A model generated the notes under the pieces. The model searched no databases, had not been told where the DNA came from, and worked only from the letters and a program-made list of their open reading frames with translations. A stretch of 64,000 nt of DNA from Neoasaia chiangmaiensis (GTDB lineage: Bacteria > Pseudomonadota > Alphaproteobacteria > Acetobacterales > Acetobacteraceae): NCBI RefSeq assembly GCF_002005465.1, contig NZ_CP014691.1:2568501-2632500 (forward strand), given 5' to 3'. A program made the translations under genes and the position numbers. Shown one piece after another: positions 8,203 to 17,092 of this stretch. Numbering within the stretch: position 1 is the first letter of the stretch; each line of letters starts with the position of its first letter.

Positions 8203-10626
8203 CTACTTTGGCAGGGCGAAGGCGACGACCTCGTCCCCGTTACGGGTCTTCAATCCGCCATGCCCGCCGACGGCAAGCACGACATACTGGCGGCCGTCCT
8301 TGCCCGTATAGGTCATCGGCGTGGCGTTTCCGCCGGCGTCGAGTTCGGTTTCATACAGCACCTTGCCGTCGCGACCGTCGATCACACGGAACGCCTGATC
8401 GGCCGTTGCTCCCATGAACACCAGGCCGTTCGGCGTGGTCATGGTCCCGCCCATACTGAAGATGCCGGTCGGCAGGCCCACGGGCATGCGCAGCATGCTG
8501 CCGGGGCCGACGTTCTTCGTTGTGCCGAGCGCGCGTTCCCAGATCACGCGACGATTGACGAGGTCGATCGCCTGCGTCTTGCCCCATGGCGGCGCCAGGC
8601 AGGGGGCGCCGAAGATGCCGAGCCAGGGCTTGATGACCGCGGCATAAGGCAGGCCATGCTGCGGATTGTTGGTGAACACCGGCTCCGGATAAGGCTGGTT
8701 CCAGCCGCTCCACGGCTTGTACAGGCCTTTCGAGAGCGCCTTGTCCTGCGGCACGAGCGTCATCAGGAAAGGGATGAAGGTCGTGTTGACATACATCACG
8801 CCATGTTCCGGATCGATGCTGGCGCCATACCAGTCCGCCACGCCGTCGAAGGCCGGGAAGCCGATCGTGCCCTGAAGGCTGGGTGGCGTGTAGAGGCCGT
8901 GATAGCGCATCTTCTGCCAGCCGATGCGGCATGCCATCTGGTCGAAAGGCGTCGCGCCCCAGGTCCAGTCCGCGCCGATTTCATGATTGCGCAGATTGGG
9001 CATCTCGACCGAATGCGGCTGGGTGGGGGAATATCGTTCACCGGGGACGTCGCCGCCGGGCGCGGCCTGTTCCTCGACGCGATAGAACGGCTTGCCCGTC
9101 CGACGGTCGAGCACGAACAATTCGCCCTGCTTTGTGGTCTGCACGAGGACAGGCGTCATCCGCCCGTGTTCATCCGGCAGATCGACCAGTGACGGCCCGA
9201 CGGGGATGTCGAAATCCCACAGATCGTGGTGCACCGTCTGGAAGTGCCATTTCTCCTCACCCGTGGTGATGTCCAGCGCAACGAGGGAACTGTCGTATTT
9301 CTCGTCGAAGTCGCGGCGCTTGCCGCCGAAATAGTCCGGCGTGGCGATGCCGAGCGGCACGTACACCGTGTTCAGTGCCGGATCGGCCGTATAGACGCCC
9401 CAGCCGTTCGCGGTGCCGCGTGTGAAGACCTCGCCCGGATCGAGCGGCCGGTTGGCCGGATTATGGCCCATGTCCCAGCCCCAGGACAGCTTGCCGGTCG
9501 TGGCGTCGAAGCCGCGGATGACGCCGGAGGGCTCGTCGACGGACTGGTCGTCATACACCCAGCCGCTGAGCATGATGCGATTGTTCATGACCATCGGGGG
9601 CGAGGTGATGAAATGGAATCCTGGCGGCATCGCGCCCATGTCCTGCCGGAGATCGACCACACCGTTATCGCCGAAGGACGGGCAGAGCTTGCCGGTATCG
9701 GCGTCGATCTCGATCAGCGTGGGCGGGGAGCCGGAGACGGTCGAGATGATACGGTGCGGGCAGGGCGTGCCCTCCGGTGCATGGAAATAGGAAACGCCAC
9801 GGCAGGCCTGATAGATGTTCTTGTCGAAGTTGCCGCCCGGGCTGTAGCGCCAGACCTGCTTGCCGGTCGTCGCATCCAGGGCGACGACGTCACGATGCGG
9901 GGTGCAGAAATAGAGATTGTCGCCCACCTTGATCGGCGTGGCCTCGAAGCTGAATTCGCGGCCGCGCGAATTTTCGCCGGGGCGGGGCATGTCGCCGGTG
10001 TGGAACGTCCAGGCCGTCTGCAACGAATGCGCGTTGGCTGCATCGATCTGCGTCGGTTCGCCGTATCGCTGGCCGGATGGCGCGCCGCCATAGAACTGCC
10101 AGTCGTTCTTCGCTTCCGCAGAGGCCCCGACGGGTGCGGCGTTGAGATGGCGCGTCGGGAACATGTTCGGCTGAACATAGCGCGTGGCCGTAATCAACCA
10201 GCCGCAGGCGAACATAAAGACGAACAGCAGGACGCACGCGCCCATGCCGCCAATCACCCTGGCATTGACGCGCGTGCGGTGCATCGGGTCGGTCAGCTTG
10301 CCGCCGACCCAGGGACCGAACACCCACAGGCCGACGCCCGCCGGGAACGCCAGCGGCGGGATCATGCGCCAGCCATCCAGCCCGACCGTCAGGAGAACCC
10401 AGCCCAGCGTTACGGCCAGCATCAGCGCATAAACCCACAGGCCTTCCCGCCGACCGATACCGATCAGCTTGGCGCTGACGAGGGTTAGCGCCCCGGCGAT
10501 GGCGTAATAGGCAGTGCCCCCCAGACTCAGGAGATAGAGCCCCGGCAAAAGGAGGGCGAGCCCGATGAGAAGCAGGAGGAGTGCGGTCAGTCGGACCGGC
10601 AGGGCGGTCGATCGCAATCGTGACAA
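8203..10626 (-). CDS. gcd: Membrane-bound PQQ-dependent dehydrogenase, glucose/quinate/shikimate family
   Basis: With a TTG start at 10626 the protein is 807 residues, close to known membrane glucose dehydrogenases (about 800). GGGAA lies 8 bases upstream, and the resulting N-terminus goes directly into five membrane helices; in-frame ATGs farther upstream would add an arginine-rich tail. The periplasmic part is an eight-bladed PQQ propeller with W-motifs such as DATTGKQVWRYSPGG, the VHHDLWDFDIP segment, VLDRRTGKPFY, and a C-terminal GGHGGLKTRNGDEVVAFALP. It oxidises a sugar or cyclic polyol in the periplasm and passes electrons to ubiquinone. No heme-c CxxCH is present, which argues against alcohol dehydrogenases. 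Glucose, quinate or another polyol are all possible substrates. Confidence 0.88.
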   Translation of the reverse strand: MSRLRSTALPVRLTALLLLLIGLALLLPGLYLLSLGGTAYYAIAGALTLVSAKLIGIGRREGLWVYALMLAVTLGWVLLTVGLDGWRMIPPLAFPAGVGLWVFGPWVGGKLTDPMHRTRVNARVIGGMGACVLLFVFMFACGWLITATRYVQPNMFPTRHLNAAPVGASAEAKNDWQFYGGAPSGQRYGEPTQIDAANAHSLQTAWTFHTGDMPRPGENSRGREFSFEATPIKVGDNLYFCTPHRDVVALDATTGKQVWRYSPGGNFDKNIYQACRGVSYFHAPEGTPCPHRIISTVSGSPPTLIEIDADTGKLCPSFGDNGVVDLRQDMGAMPPGFHFITSPPMVMNNRIMLSGWVYDDQSVDEPSGVIRGFDATTGKLSWGWDMGHNPANRPLDPGEVFTRGTANGWGVYTADPALNTVYVPLGIATPDYFGGKRRDFDEKYDSSLVALDITTGEEKWHFQTVHHDLWDFDIPVGPSLVDLPDEHGRMTPVLVQTTKQGELFVLDRRTGKPFYRVEEQAAPGGDVPGERYSPTQPHSVEMPNLRNHEIGADWTWGATPFDQMACRIGWQKMRYHGLYTPPSLQGTIGFPAFDGVADWYGASIDPEHGVMYVNTTFIPFLMTLVPQDKALSKGLYKPWSGWNQPYPEPVFTNNPQHGLPYAAVIKPWLGIFGAPCLAPPWGKTQAIDLVNRRVIWERALGTTKNVGPGSMLRMPVGLPTGIFSMGGTMTTPNGLVFMGATADQAFRVIDGRDGKVLYETELDAGGNATPMTYTGKDGRQYVVLAVGGHGGLKTRNGDEVVAFALPK

Positions 10627-10828
10627 ATTGAGGATTCCCGTCAGACAGGACGTCCGGCGACGTCCATTGCTTTGACGGGTCAACAAAATTCGTGACGTAC
10701 GGTTTCCGGATTGCGGCCACATTGTGGATGCGGTTTCGACGGCCGGTCGCGACCGTGACATTGAAGCAACGGCCGAACCCGCGGGTCATCCTGTGCGGGG
10801 CATGGTGGAAGGGAGCCTGGGGCTGGCG

Positions 10829-11608
10829 TCAGATACCGGCGAGGAACGTCATCATCAGTTCCGAAAAGCGTCTTGGGTCTTCCGCATGCAGCCAGTGACC
10901 GACCCCCGCCATCGTCTCCAGCCGATAGTTCGGGAACAGGCGTCCCATCACGGCCAGATGCTCCGGCCCGACATAGGGCGAGTTCTCCCCGCGCACGAAC
11001 AGGGTTGGACCGTCATAGACATGGCCTTCGGGCATGTAGGGCCAGTTCTCGATATTGGCCATCGAATCGACGATTTCCCGCAGGCCGATTTCCCAGCCGG
11101 GCGCATCGCCCAGGCGAAGATTCTGCAGGATCAGGTCGCGGACTTCGCGTCGTGGCGCGATTGTCTGCAGGAGTTCGGTCGCCTCCTGGCGGTCGAGGGA
11201 TGGCGGAAAGTGCAGATGCAGCATCGCTTCGCCCAGCACGCCCTGTCCATGTCCCGTGCGGGCCGGCGCCATGTCGCCGACCAGCAAGCCGCCGACACGT
11301 TCCGGATGCTGGAGTGCCATGACCATGGCGACCTTGCCGCCCATGGAATGGCCGATCAGGATCGCGGGTAGCGCGTCGTAGGCGCCCAGCGTCTCCATGA
11401 CGTCGCCGACCATGGCGGGATAGTCCAGCCGCCCATGCGGGCTCTCGCCATGGCTGCGCAGGTCGAGCGCCAGGGTGCGTCGTGTCCGGGAGACCTGGCG
11501 TTGCAGGAAACCGAGATTGCGGGCGCGACCGAACAGCCCGTGCAGGAACACGACGGGCAGGCCCGTTTCTCCTCCTTCGGGCCGACGCTCGATGACGTTA
11601 AGCCGCAT
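10829..11608 (-). CDS. Alpha/beta hydrolase (YbfF-like esterase)
   Basis: The 259-residue protein starts at the ATG complementary to 11606-11608, preceded by GGAAGGGAG; an extension to 11695 lacks such a site. The fold markers are the oxyanion HGLFG at 23-27, LALDLRSHGES at 47-55, the nucleophile elbow GHSMGG with Ser88, and a C-terminal GVGHWLH with the catalytic His. Overall it resembles E. coli YbfF and related acyl-ester hydrolases of the cytoplasm. It is divergent from the ClC channel gene and 202 bp upstream of the PQQ dehydrogenase on the same strand. Natural substrate unknown. Confidence 0.88.
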   Translation of the reverse strand: MRLNVIERRPEGGETGLPVVFLHGLFGRARNLGFLQRQVSRTRRTLALDLRSHGESPHGRLDYPAMVGDVMETLGAYDALPAILIGHSMGGKVAMVMALQHPERVGGLLVGDMAPARTGHGQGVLGEAMLHLHFPPSLDRQEATELLQTIAPRREVRDLILQNLRLGDAPGWEIGLREIVDSMANIENWPYMPEGHVYDGPTLFVRGENSPYVGPEHLAVMGRLFPNYRLETMAGVGHWLHAEDPRRFSELMMTFLAGI

Positions 11609-11782
11609 GGTCGTTGTCACTCCCTTCCACCAAAGCTCCGCAATGTTTCTTTTGTCGCTGCGCCATGCAAGTCTTGTTGTCAGAGAGGGCGTCATCCAAC
11701 GGCGCTTTTTGCAGTCGAGAAACGGTCCTTGTCATCTTCCTCCGCCGAGCATCGCCGACCTGTCATACCAAGTTTGCGGCGT

Positions 11783-13534
11783 ATGTGGCATGCGCCGAAG
11801 CACTGGCGCGCTCTGGTCCGCGCGGACGAGATCTGGCTGATCGCCCTCTCGGCATTCATCGGTGCGCTGGCGGGCATTTGCGTCGTCATCATAACGCGCT
11901 CCACGCTCTGGGCGCACCGCTGGCTGTTCGCGCTCGACAATGACGGGCGCCTGTCGGGGCTTGGCCATCTGACGCCCCTGCGGGCGCTTCTGGTGCCGGT
12001 CCTGGGTGGATTGGCGATGGGGTTGTTCAGCCTGGTCGTCGCGCCGTGGCTGAAACGGCGGCCCGTCGATCCGATCGAGGCCAATGCCCTGTATGGCGGT
12101 CGAATGTCGGTGCCGGACAGCCTGATCGTCGCGGCGCAGACGGTCATATCCAACGGCGGCGGCGCCTCCATCGGGCTGGAGGCGGGATTCAGCCAGCTTG
12201 CTGCCGCTCTCGGTTCCTGGTTCGGCCAGTTCTTCCGAGTGCGGCGGGAGGATCTGCGCGTGCTGGTCGGTGCCGGTGCCGGTGCCGCGATCGGGGCCGC
12301 CTTCGATGCACCGGTGGCGGGCTCGTTCTATGCGTTCGAACTGGTGATCGGCGCCTATTCGCTGGTCAGCCTGTCGCCCGTCGCCGTGGCGGCATTGTGC
12401 GGTGTCGGTGTCACGCGGTTTTTCGGCGGCGTGTCACCGGCTGTCGTCATCCCCGCTGGCGACGTGCTGACTGTGTCGAGCGGGGTCGAAGTGGCGTTGA
12501 TCGCGCTTGTCACCTCGCTGGCCGCGATCGGCATCATGCAGGGCGTCACGCTGACGGAAAGCGCCTTTTCGCGGCTCCCATTGCCACGATGGCTGCGACC
12601 GGCCGTGGGTGGCGCAATGGTTGGCGGCATGGCCATCATCACGCCGTCCGTCCTGTCGGCCGGCCATGCTGCGATGCGCATCGTTTTCGACGGCGATCTG
12701 ACGCTGCGCTGGGCGATCGTGCTGCTTCTGCTGAAGGCCGCCGCATCGTGCATCTCGATCGGATCGGGATTCCGTGGCGGTCTCTTCTTTGCCTCGCTCT
12801 ATCTCGGGGTGCTTGCCGGTAACATCGCGGGCGCCGTTCTCGGATGGGCAGGGTTGCAGGATCTGTCGCCCGCGGCCTGCGCCACGATCGGCATGAGCGC
12901 GATGGCGGTGGCGATCATCGGCAGTCCGATGACGATGGTCTGTCTGGCGCTGGAAATGACGGGGGATCTCACGTTGAGTGGCGGCGTCCTGTTGTCCAGC
13001 GTGCTGTCGCTGCTCACGGTGCGCCGCTTGTTCGGCTATTCGTTCGCCACATGGCGGTTCCACCTGCGCGGCGAATCGATTCGTTCCGCCGTCGATATCG
13101 GGTGGATGCGCACGTTGAATGTGCGTCGCATGATGCGCACATCGGTCCGCACGCTGGGGGCCGACACCACGATCGCCCGTGCCCGCGTCCTGTTTCCGCT
13201 TGGCGCGGCGCAGCGCGTTGTCCTGACCGGCGCGGACGGGCGTTACAAGGGACTCGTGCCGGTGGTGGAGTTGCATGCGCCCGAACACGATGGCGACGCG
13301 CCGCTTTCCGCGCTGGCGATCCATTCCTGCGATGTTCTTCTGCCGCAGATGAACGTGCGCGAGGCCGCCGCGGCATTCGAGCGCGCGGAGGCGGATGCAC
13401 TGGTGGTGGTCGACGACCGCGATTCGTATCGTGTGACGGGCATCCTGACGGAGCAGCACACATTACGCCGCTATGCGGAAGAACTGGATCGGACCCGACG
13501 CGAACTGGCCGGGGAGCGCCGTCGCCGGACATAG
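11783..13534 (+). CDS. ClC-family chloride channel/antiporter with C-terminal CBS pair
   Basis: From the ATG at 11783 the protein has 583 residues. About ten hydrophobic helices occupy residues 15-420, followed by a cytoplasmic region with two CBS-like repeats (about 455-570), ending in an Arg-rich tail. The ClC selectivity segments are recognisable: NGGGASIGLEAG for the GxExG gate region, GAGAGAAIGAAFDAPVAG, and GSGFRGGLFFASLYLG. The gating glutamate is kept, although the usual GREGP reads GLEAG. The protein probably exchanges chloride for protons or conducts chloride, with the CBS pair sensing nucleotides. The start is uncertain because no clear ribosome site precedes it. Confidence 0.9.
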   Translation: MWHAPKHWRALVRADEIWLIALSAFIGALAGICVVIITRSTLWAHRWLFALDNDGRLSGLGHLTPLRALLVPVLGGLAMGLFSLVVAPWLKRRPVDPIEANALYGGRMSVPDSLIVAAQTVISNGGGASIGLEAGFSQLAAALGSWFGQFFRVRREDLRVLVGAGAGAAIGAAFDAPVAGSFYAFELVIGAYSLVSLSPVAVAALCGVGVTRFFGGVSPAVVIPAGDVLTVSSGVEVALIALVTSLAAIGIMQGVTLTESAFSRLPLPRWLRPAVGGAMVGGMAIITPSVLSAGHAAMRIVFDGDLTLRWAIVLLLLKAAASCISIGSGFRGGLFFASLYLGVLAGNIAGAVLGWAGLQDLSPAACATIGMSAMAVAIIGSPMTMVCLALEMTGDLTLSGGVLLSSVLSLLTVRRLFGYSFATWRFHLRGESIRSAVDIGWMRTLNVRRMMRTSVRTLGADTTIARARVLFPLGAAQRVVLTGADGRYKGLVPVVELHAPEHDGDAPLSALAIHSCDVLLPQMNVREAAAAFERAEADALVVVDDRDSYRVTGILTEQHTLRRYAEELDRTRRELAGERRRRT

Positions 13535-13604
13535 GAAACGGTGTTTGTCGGCACATTGCGAGATTGTGAACGCACGAACAGACGGCTTTGCCCTCAACCG
13601 CACG

Positions 13605-13633
13605 TTGACAGGGGCGGGTATGGCCGGTAGCAA
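13605..13633 (+). promoter_or_regulatory. Candidate promoter of the F0 ATP synthase operon
   Basis: A consensus TTGACA at 13605-13610 is followed after 17 bases by TAGCAA at 13628-13633, a weak -10 match. It lies upstream of atpI and would start transcription near 13640, consistent with translation starting at 13667 or 13685 but not at the ATG at 13646. Confidence 0.45.
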
Positions 13634-13666
13634 GCGCCGACACCAATGTTTCCCATCGAGGGAGGC

Positions 13667-14038
13667 ATGACGAGGTATGGAATCGTGAGCGCGCGGGACG
13701 ACCTGAACGCTTCTTCGCCATCCAGTGGCGGTCCGGCCGGTTTCGATCAGAGACTGGCTCAGGCTGAGGCACGGCTGGCGGGTAAGAGGGCGGGAAGTGC
13801 CGATGCACCTCAAGGCGCGGGTTCGGGGGAGGATTTTTCCGCTCTCGGTGCTGCCCTGCGCATGGGGACAGAGCTTGTCGCAGGACTTGCGGTCGGCGTG
13901 GCGGTCGGATACGGGCTGGATTACTGGCTCGGGTTTCGCGCCCTGTTCCTGATTTTGTTCTCGTTGCTTGGTGGCGTGGCAGGCATGCTCAATGTCTGGC
14001 GATCGGTCAGCAAGGCCGGGAGCGGTCTGGGCAATTGA
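13667..14038 (+). CDS. atpI: F0F1 ATP synthase assembly protein AtpI/AtpZ
   Basis: This short protein of about 120 residues has a disordered Ser/Gly/Ala-rich N-terminus and two membrane helices near the C-terminus, around VAGLAVGVAVGYGLDYWLG and LILFSLLGGVAGMLNVWR. That is the AtpI/ATPase gene 1 pattern. It helps assemble the c-ring or carries Mg2+ during assembly. It is the first gene of the F0 operon, 86 bp before atpB. Three starts are possible: ATG 13646, ATG 13667 directly after GGGAGG (too close for an ideal spacing), or GTG 13685 with GAGG nine bases upstream. The last may be the true one. Confidence 0.85.
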   Translation: MTRYGIVSARDDLNASSPSSGGPAGFDQRLAQAEARLAGKRAGSADAPQGAGSGEDFSALGAALRMGTELVAGLAVGVAVGYGLDYWLGFRALFLILFSLLGGVAGMLNVWRSVSKAGSGLGN

Positions 14039-14124
14039 TCTGAGCGCCCATCGGCGGTCGAATTTTTCGAGTCGCGTCCTTCAGGGTGCGGCGGGGTATG
14101 TGCAGAGTAAGCGGGAGAGCCAGC

Positions 14125-14874
14125 TTGGCGGCCGGATCAACGATTGACGCACTCGGCCAGTTCGAGCTGCACCCGATTCTTGGACAGGTCGGCGAGGTAC
14201 TGCATTTCAGCCAGTCGCCGGCGTTCATGATCGTCGCTGTCGTGCTTGTTCTTGGTTTCCTTTATCTGGGCATGCGCCCGGCAGCCGTCGTACCCGGCCG
14301 CCTGCAGGCAGCAGCCGAGATGGGATACGACTTCATCCACGACATGGCCGTGGACACGATGGGGCATGAAGGCACGGCCTTCTTTCCGTTCGTCTTCGCC
14401 ATCTTCTTCTTCATTCTGGCCGGCAACTATCTCGGTCTGCTGCCTTACTCCTTTACATTCACAAGCCATATCGTGGTGACGTTCGCGATGGCGATGATGG
14501 TGTTCATCGTCGCTATCCTCGCGTCGCTGCGTTTTCAGGGACTGGCATTCTTCGCGCATTTTATGCCGGAAGGCGCGCCGAAAATCCTGGCGCCGCTGCT
14601 GATCCCGATCGAGATTCTTTCTTTCCTCTCCCGGCCCGTCAGCCTGTCGATCCGACTTTTCGCCAATATGATGGCGGGGCATGTGCTGTTGGAAGTGTTT
14701 GCCGGCTTTACGCTGATGTTGGCGGGTCTCGGTGCGATCGGCCATGTGCTGGCCGTGCTGCCGATCGTCATCAACATTGCACTGACGGCTCTGGAACTGC
14801 TGGTGGGCGTTCTGCAGGCGTATGTTTTCGCCATTCTCACCTGCATCTATCTGCGCGAGGCCGTGGCTCACTAG
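14125..14874 (+). CDS. atpB: F0F1 ATP synthase subunit a
   Basis: A TTG start at 14125, six bases after GGGAGA, gives a 249-residue protein beginning MAAGSTIDALGQFELHPI. This matches the usual alphaproteobacterial N-terminus better than the upstream GTG (14086) or ATG (14098). There are five or six membrane helices. The essential arginine that faces the c-ring is in SLSIRLFANMMAGH, and the C-terminal LLVGVLQAYVFAILTCIYL helix carries the conserved Gln. It forms the two proton half-channels of F0. It follows atpI and precedes atpE by 55 bp. Confidence 0.95.
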   Translation: MAAGSTIDALGQFELHPILGQVGEVLHFSQSPAFMIVAVVLVLGFLYLGMRPAAVVPGRLQAAAEMGYDFIHDMAVDTMGHEGTAFFPFVFAIFFFILAGNYLGLLPYSFTFTSHIVVTFAMAMMVFIVAILASLRFQGLAFFAHFMPEGAPKILAPLLIPIEILSFLSRPVSLSIRLFANMMAGHVLLEVFAGFTLMLAGLGAIGHVLAVLPIVINIALTALELLVGVLQAYVFAILTCIYLREAVAH

Positions 14875-14929
14875 GCGCCACTTCCCGCGTTTCTGCTTCA
14901 TTCGTTTCCCAACCTAAGGAACTCGACCC

Positions 14930-15154
14930 ATGGACGTCTCCGCTGCTCGTGAAATCGGCGCCGGCATCGCTGTTATCGCTCTCGCCGGTGTGGGCATCGG
15001 CCTCGGCAACATCTTCTCGACGCTGGTCAGCTCGATCGCGCGTAACCCGGCAGCTCGCCCGCACGTGTTCGGCCTTGGCATGCTGGGTTTCGCGCTGACG
15101 GAAGCCGTCGCGCTGTTCGCGCTGCTGATCGCGTTCCTGATCCTGTTCGTCTGA
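14930..15154 (+). CDS. atpE: F0F1 ATP synthase subunit c
   Basis: At 74 residues this is a standard proteolipid hairpin. Helix 1 has the glycine pattern GVGIGLG at 20-26, the polar loop is ARNPAARP, and helix 2 carries the proton-binding carboxylate Glu58 in [10 protein letters not shown]. The c-ring turns as protons pass and drives F1. A carboxylate set in LTEA, without the extra Gln/Ser ligands of Na+ types, fits proton use. TAAGGAA stands before the ATG. The gene sits between atpB and the b' gene, 20 bp before the latter. Confidence 0.97.
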   Translation: MDVSAAREIGAGIAVIALAGVGIGLGNIFSTLVSSIARNPAARPHVFGLGMLGFALTEAVALFALLIAFLILFV

Positions 15155-15174
15155 TCCCGAAGGCCGCCGCTTCC

Positions 15175-15777
15175 ATGCGTATCTCGTCACGCAAGCTGAC
15201 CGTTTCGCTGGCCGTGGTGCTCGCGCTCGGCATCGTGCCGAGGCACGCCGTCGCGGCGGGTATGCCACAGCTCGATTTCCGCGACCCGTTCCTGCTCTGG
15301 CAGGTTGTCTGGGGCGCGGTCATTTTTGTGGTTTTCTACGTCATTCTCAGCCGCTCGGCCCTGCCGCGCGTCGAACGTGTGCTGTCGCACCGTCGCCATC
15401 GTATCGAAGGCGATCTGGATATCGCCCGCCGTGCGCGCGACGATGCCGATCGTGCGGTAGACGAGCTACGCCGTGCGCGTCACGATGCCGCGACGCAGGC
15501 TCAAGCCAATATTGATCGCGTGGTGCAGGAGGCCCGTCAGGCGGCTGAAGCGCAGACGCATGAGATGAACCGTCGTCTGAACGACGATATCGCTGCCGCG
15601 GAGGCACGTATCGCTGCGGCACATCGTGATGCGATGGCCAGTCTGCCGAATATCGCGACGGACACGGCCCAATCGTTGATTGCCAAGTTGTTTCATCCGG
15701 TTGGCGGCGGCGCGCATGTCAACGACGACACGGTGGCCGACGCGGTTCGCGAGCGCTTGTCGGCGCATGCTGGATAA
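15175..15777 (+). CDS. atpF2: F0F1 ATP synthase subunit b'
   Basis: The 200-residue protein is the divergent second b subunit found in alphaproteobacteria and photosynthetic bacteria. A signal-like hydrophobic start ends near HAVAAG, then a membrane helix (about 38-58) follows LDFRDPFLLWQVVWG. The remainder is a long charged coiled coil rich in Ala, Arg and Asp (65-170). Together with b it makes the peripheral stalk that holds F1 still. It lies 20 bp after atpE and 11 bp before the b gene. The Sec-like N-terminus is longer than in many homologues. Confidence 0.93.
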   Translation: MRISSRKLTVSLAVVLALGIVPRHAVAAGMPQLDFRDPFLLWQVVWGAVIFVVFYVILSRSALPRVERVLSHRRHRIEGDLDIARRARDDADRAVDELRRARHDAATQAQANIDRVVQEARQAAEAQTHEMNRRLNDDIAAAEARIAAAHRDAMASLPNIATDTAQSLIAKLFHPVGGGAHVNDDTVADAVRERLSAHAG

Positions 15778-15788
15778 GGAATAGCGCC

Positions 15789-16319
15789 ATGTTTCACGAT
15801 CAACGGTTTTATGTGGCGCTGGCCTTCGTCCTCTTCTTCGTCCTGTTTGGGCGGAAGCTGTGGGCCGTGATCACGCGTGCACTCGATGCGCGCGCCGAGC
15901 AGGTGCGCAGTGACCTCGACGAAGCGGCGCGTTTGCGTCGTGAGGCTGAGCAGATGCTTGAAGCCGCGACACGCGAGCGTGAACAGGCGCTTGAGGAAGC
16001 ACAGGCCCTGATCGAGCGTTCTCGTGCGGAAGCAGCGCAGATCGCGGAGAATGCACGCAACGAGGCGCAGGCTGTTGCCGGACGGCGCGAGCAGATGGCG
16101 CGGGATCGCATCACGGCATCCGAGCGTGCCGCCCTGCGTGAAATGCGTGAGACTGCGGCGACCGTTGCAGTCGATGCCGTGCGCGACGTGCTGACAAGAC
16201 ATCTGGCTGAGGATCATGGCGCTGCCAACGCATTCCTCGATCATAGCATCGATGCTCTTCCGAATGCGCTGCGCGCCTCCAATGAAACGTCGAACCCCGG
16301 TGGTCAGCACGCGGCTTGA
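15789..16319 (+). CDS. atpF: F0F1 ATP synthase subunit b
   Basis: The 176-residue subunit has a single N-terminal membrane helix (FYVALAFVLFFVLFGRKLW, about 6-24) and an uninterrupted Ala/Glu/Arg coiled coil, the standard b-subunit shape. It dimerises with b' to form the stator stalk. It is the last F0 gene; the F1 genes atpHAGDC are not in this window, in keeping with the split loci of alphaproteobacteria. A glycosyltransferase gene starts only 30 bp later, so the transcript may continue into it. Confidence 0.95.
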   Translation: MFHDQRFYVALAFVLFFVLFGRKLWAVITRALDARAEQVRSDLDEAARLRREAEQMLEAATREREQALEEAQALIERSRAEAAQIAENARNEAQAVAGRREQMARDRITASERAALREMRETAATVAVDAVRDVLTRHLAEDHGAANAFLDHSIDALPNALRASNETSNPGGQHAA

Positions 16320-16349
16320 TGCCGTGTGTTCGATGACGGTCATCGGGTC

Positions 16350-17075
16350 ATGAACGTGCGTCTCTCGATTGTCATCGCAGTTCTCGACGAGAGCGATAAT
16401 GTCGTCCCGGTCTGCCGGGAACTGGCAGGCGTTGTCAGCCAACTTCCCAATACCGAAATTTTGTTCGTCGATGACGGTAGTCGTGACGACACGGTGAAGC
16501 GGCTCATCGAAGCGCGTCAAACTCTCCTTCCCGATCTGCGTATCATCAGCCATGATCGGCGCCTCGGAAAATCCGCAGCCCTGCGGACGGGAATCGAGGC
16601 GGCGCATGGTCATTGGATCGCAACGCTGGATGGCGACGGGCAGGATGACCCGCGCGTCATCATCGATATGCTGGCACGTGCCGAAGCGGCAGGCACGCCG
16701 GAGCCATTGGTGGTCGGCGTCCGTCTGAAGCGCAACGATCGGCTCTCCCGGCGTCTTGCAACGCGTTTTGCGAACGGCTTGCGGCGGCGCCTGCTTCGTG
16801 ACGGATGTCCCGATACCGGGGCGCCGATGAAGCTTTTTGCGCGACGGTCTTTCCTGCGCATTCCGCAGTTCGAAGGCGTGCATCGCTTCCTGCCGGCATT
16901 GCTTGGCCATTACGGCGCGCCGCTCATCTGCGTGGAAACAAGGCACCGTGCCCGGTTGCATGGTCAGTCGAAATATACGAACCTCAATCGCGCGTTGGTC
17001 GGTATCCGGGATCTTCTTGGTGTCATGTGGTTGCAGAACCGCACCAGATTGCCACGCCACCTGACCGAACACTGA
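16350..17075 (+). CDS. Family 2 glycosyltransferase (polyprenyl-phosphate sugar transferase-like)
   Basis: From the ATG at 16350 the protein has 241 residues. LSIVIAVLDESDNV opens a GT-A fold, followed by LFVDDGSRDDT and the DGDGQDDP metal-binding segment, then the DTGAPMKLFARRSF region typical of dolichyl-phosphate mannose synthase-like enzymes. There are no C-terminal membrane helices, so it is the soluble DPM1 type. It likely charges undecaprenyl phosphate with a sugar at the membrane surface. The next gene, 17 bp downstream, encodes a GT39-type transferase that would use such a lipid-linked sugar. A GTG eight codons upstream is an alternative start. Confidence 0.88.
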   Translation: MNVRLSIVIAVLDESDNVVPVCRELAGVVSQLPNTEILFVDDGSRDDTVKRLIEARQTLLPDLRIISHDRRLGKSAALRTGIEAAHGHWIATLDGDGQDDPRVIIDMLARAEAAGTPEPLVVGVRLKRNDRLSRRLATRFANGLRRRLLRDGCPDTGAPMKLFARRSFLRIPQFEGVHRFLPALLGHYGAPLICVETRHRARLHGQSKYTNLNRALVGIRDLLGVMWLQNRTRLPRHLTEH

Positions 17076-17092
17076 ACACAAAAAGGCCGCCC

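Noticed and set aside
8203-10626. Quinohemoprotein alcohol dehydrogenase
   Set aside because: The N-terminus has five membrane helices and no CxxCH heme motif is present, so the glucose/quinate type fits better.
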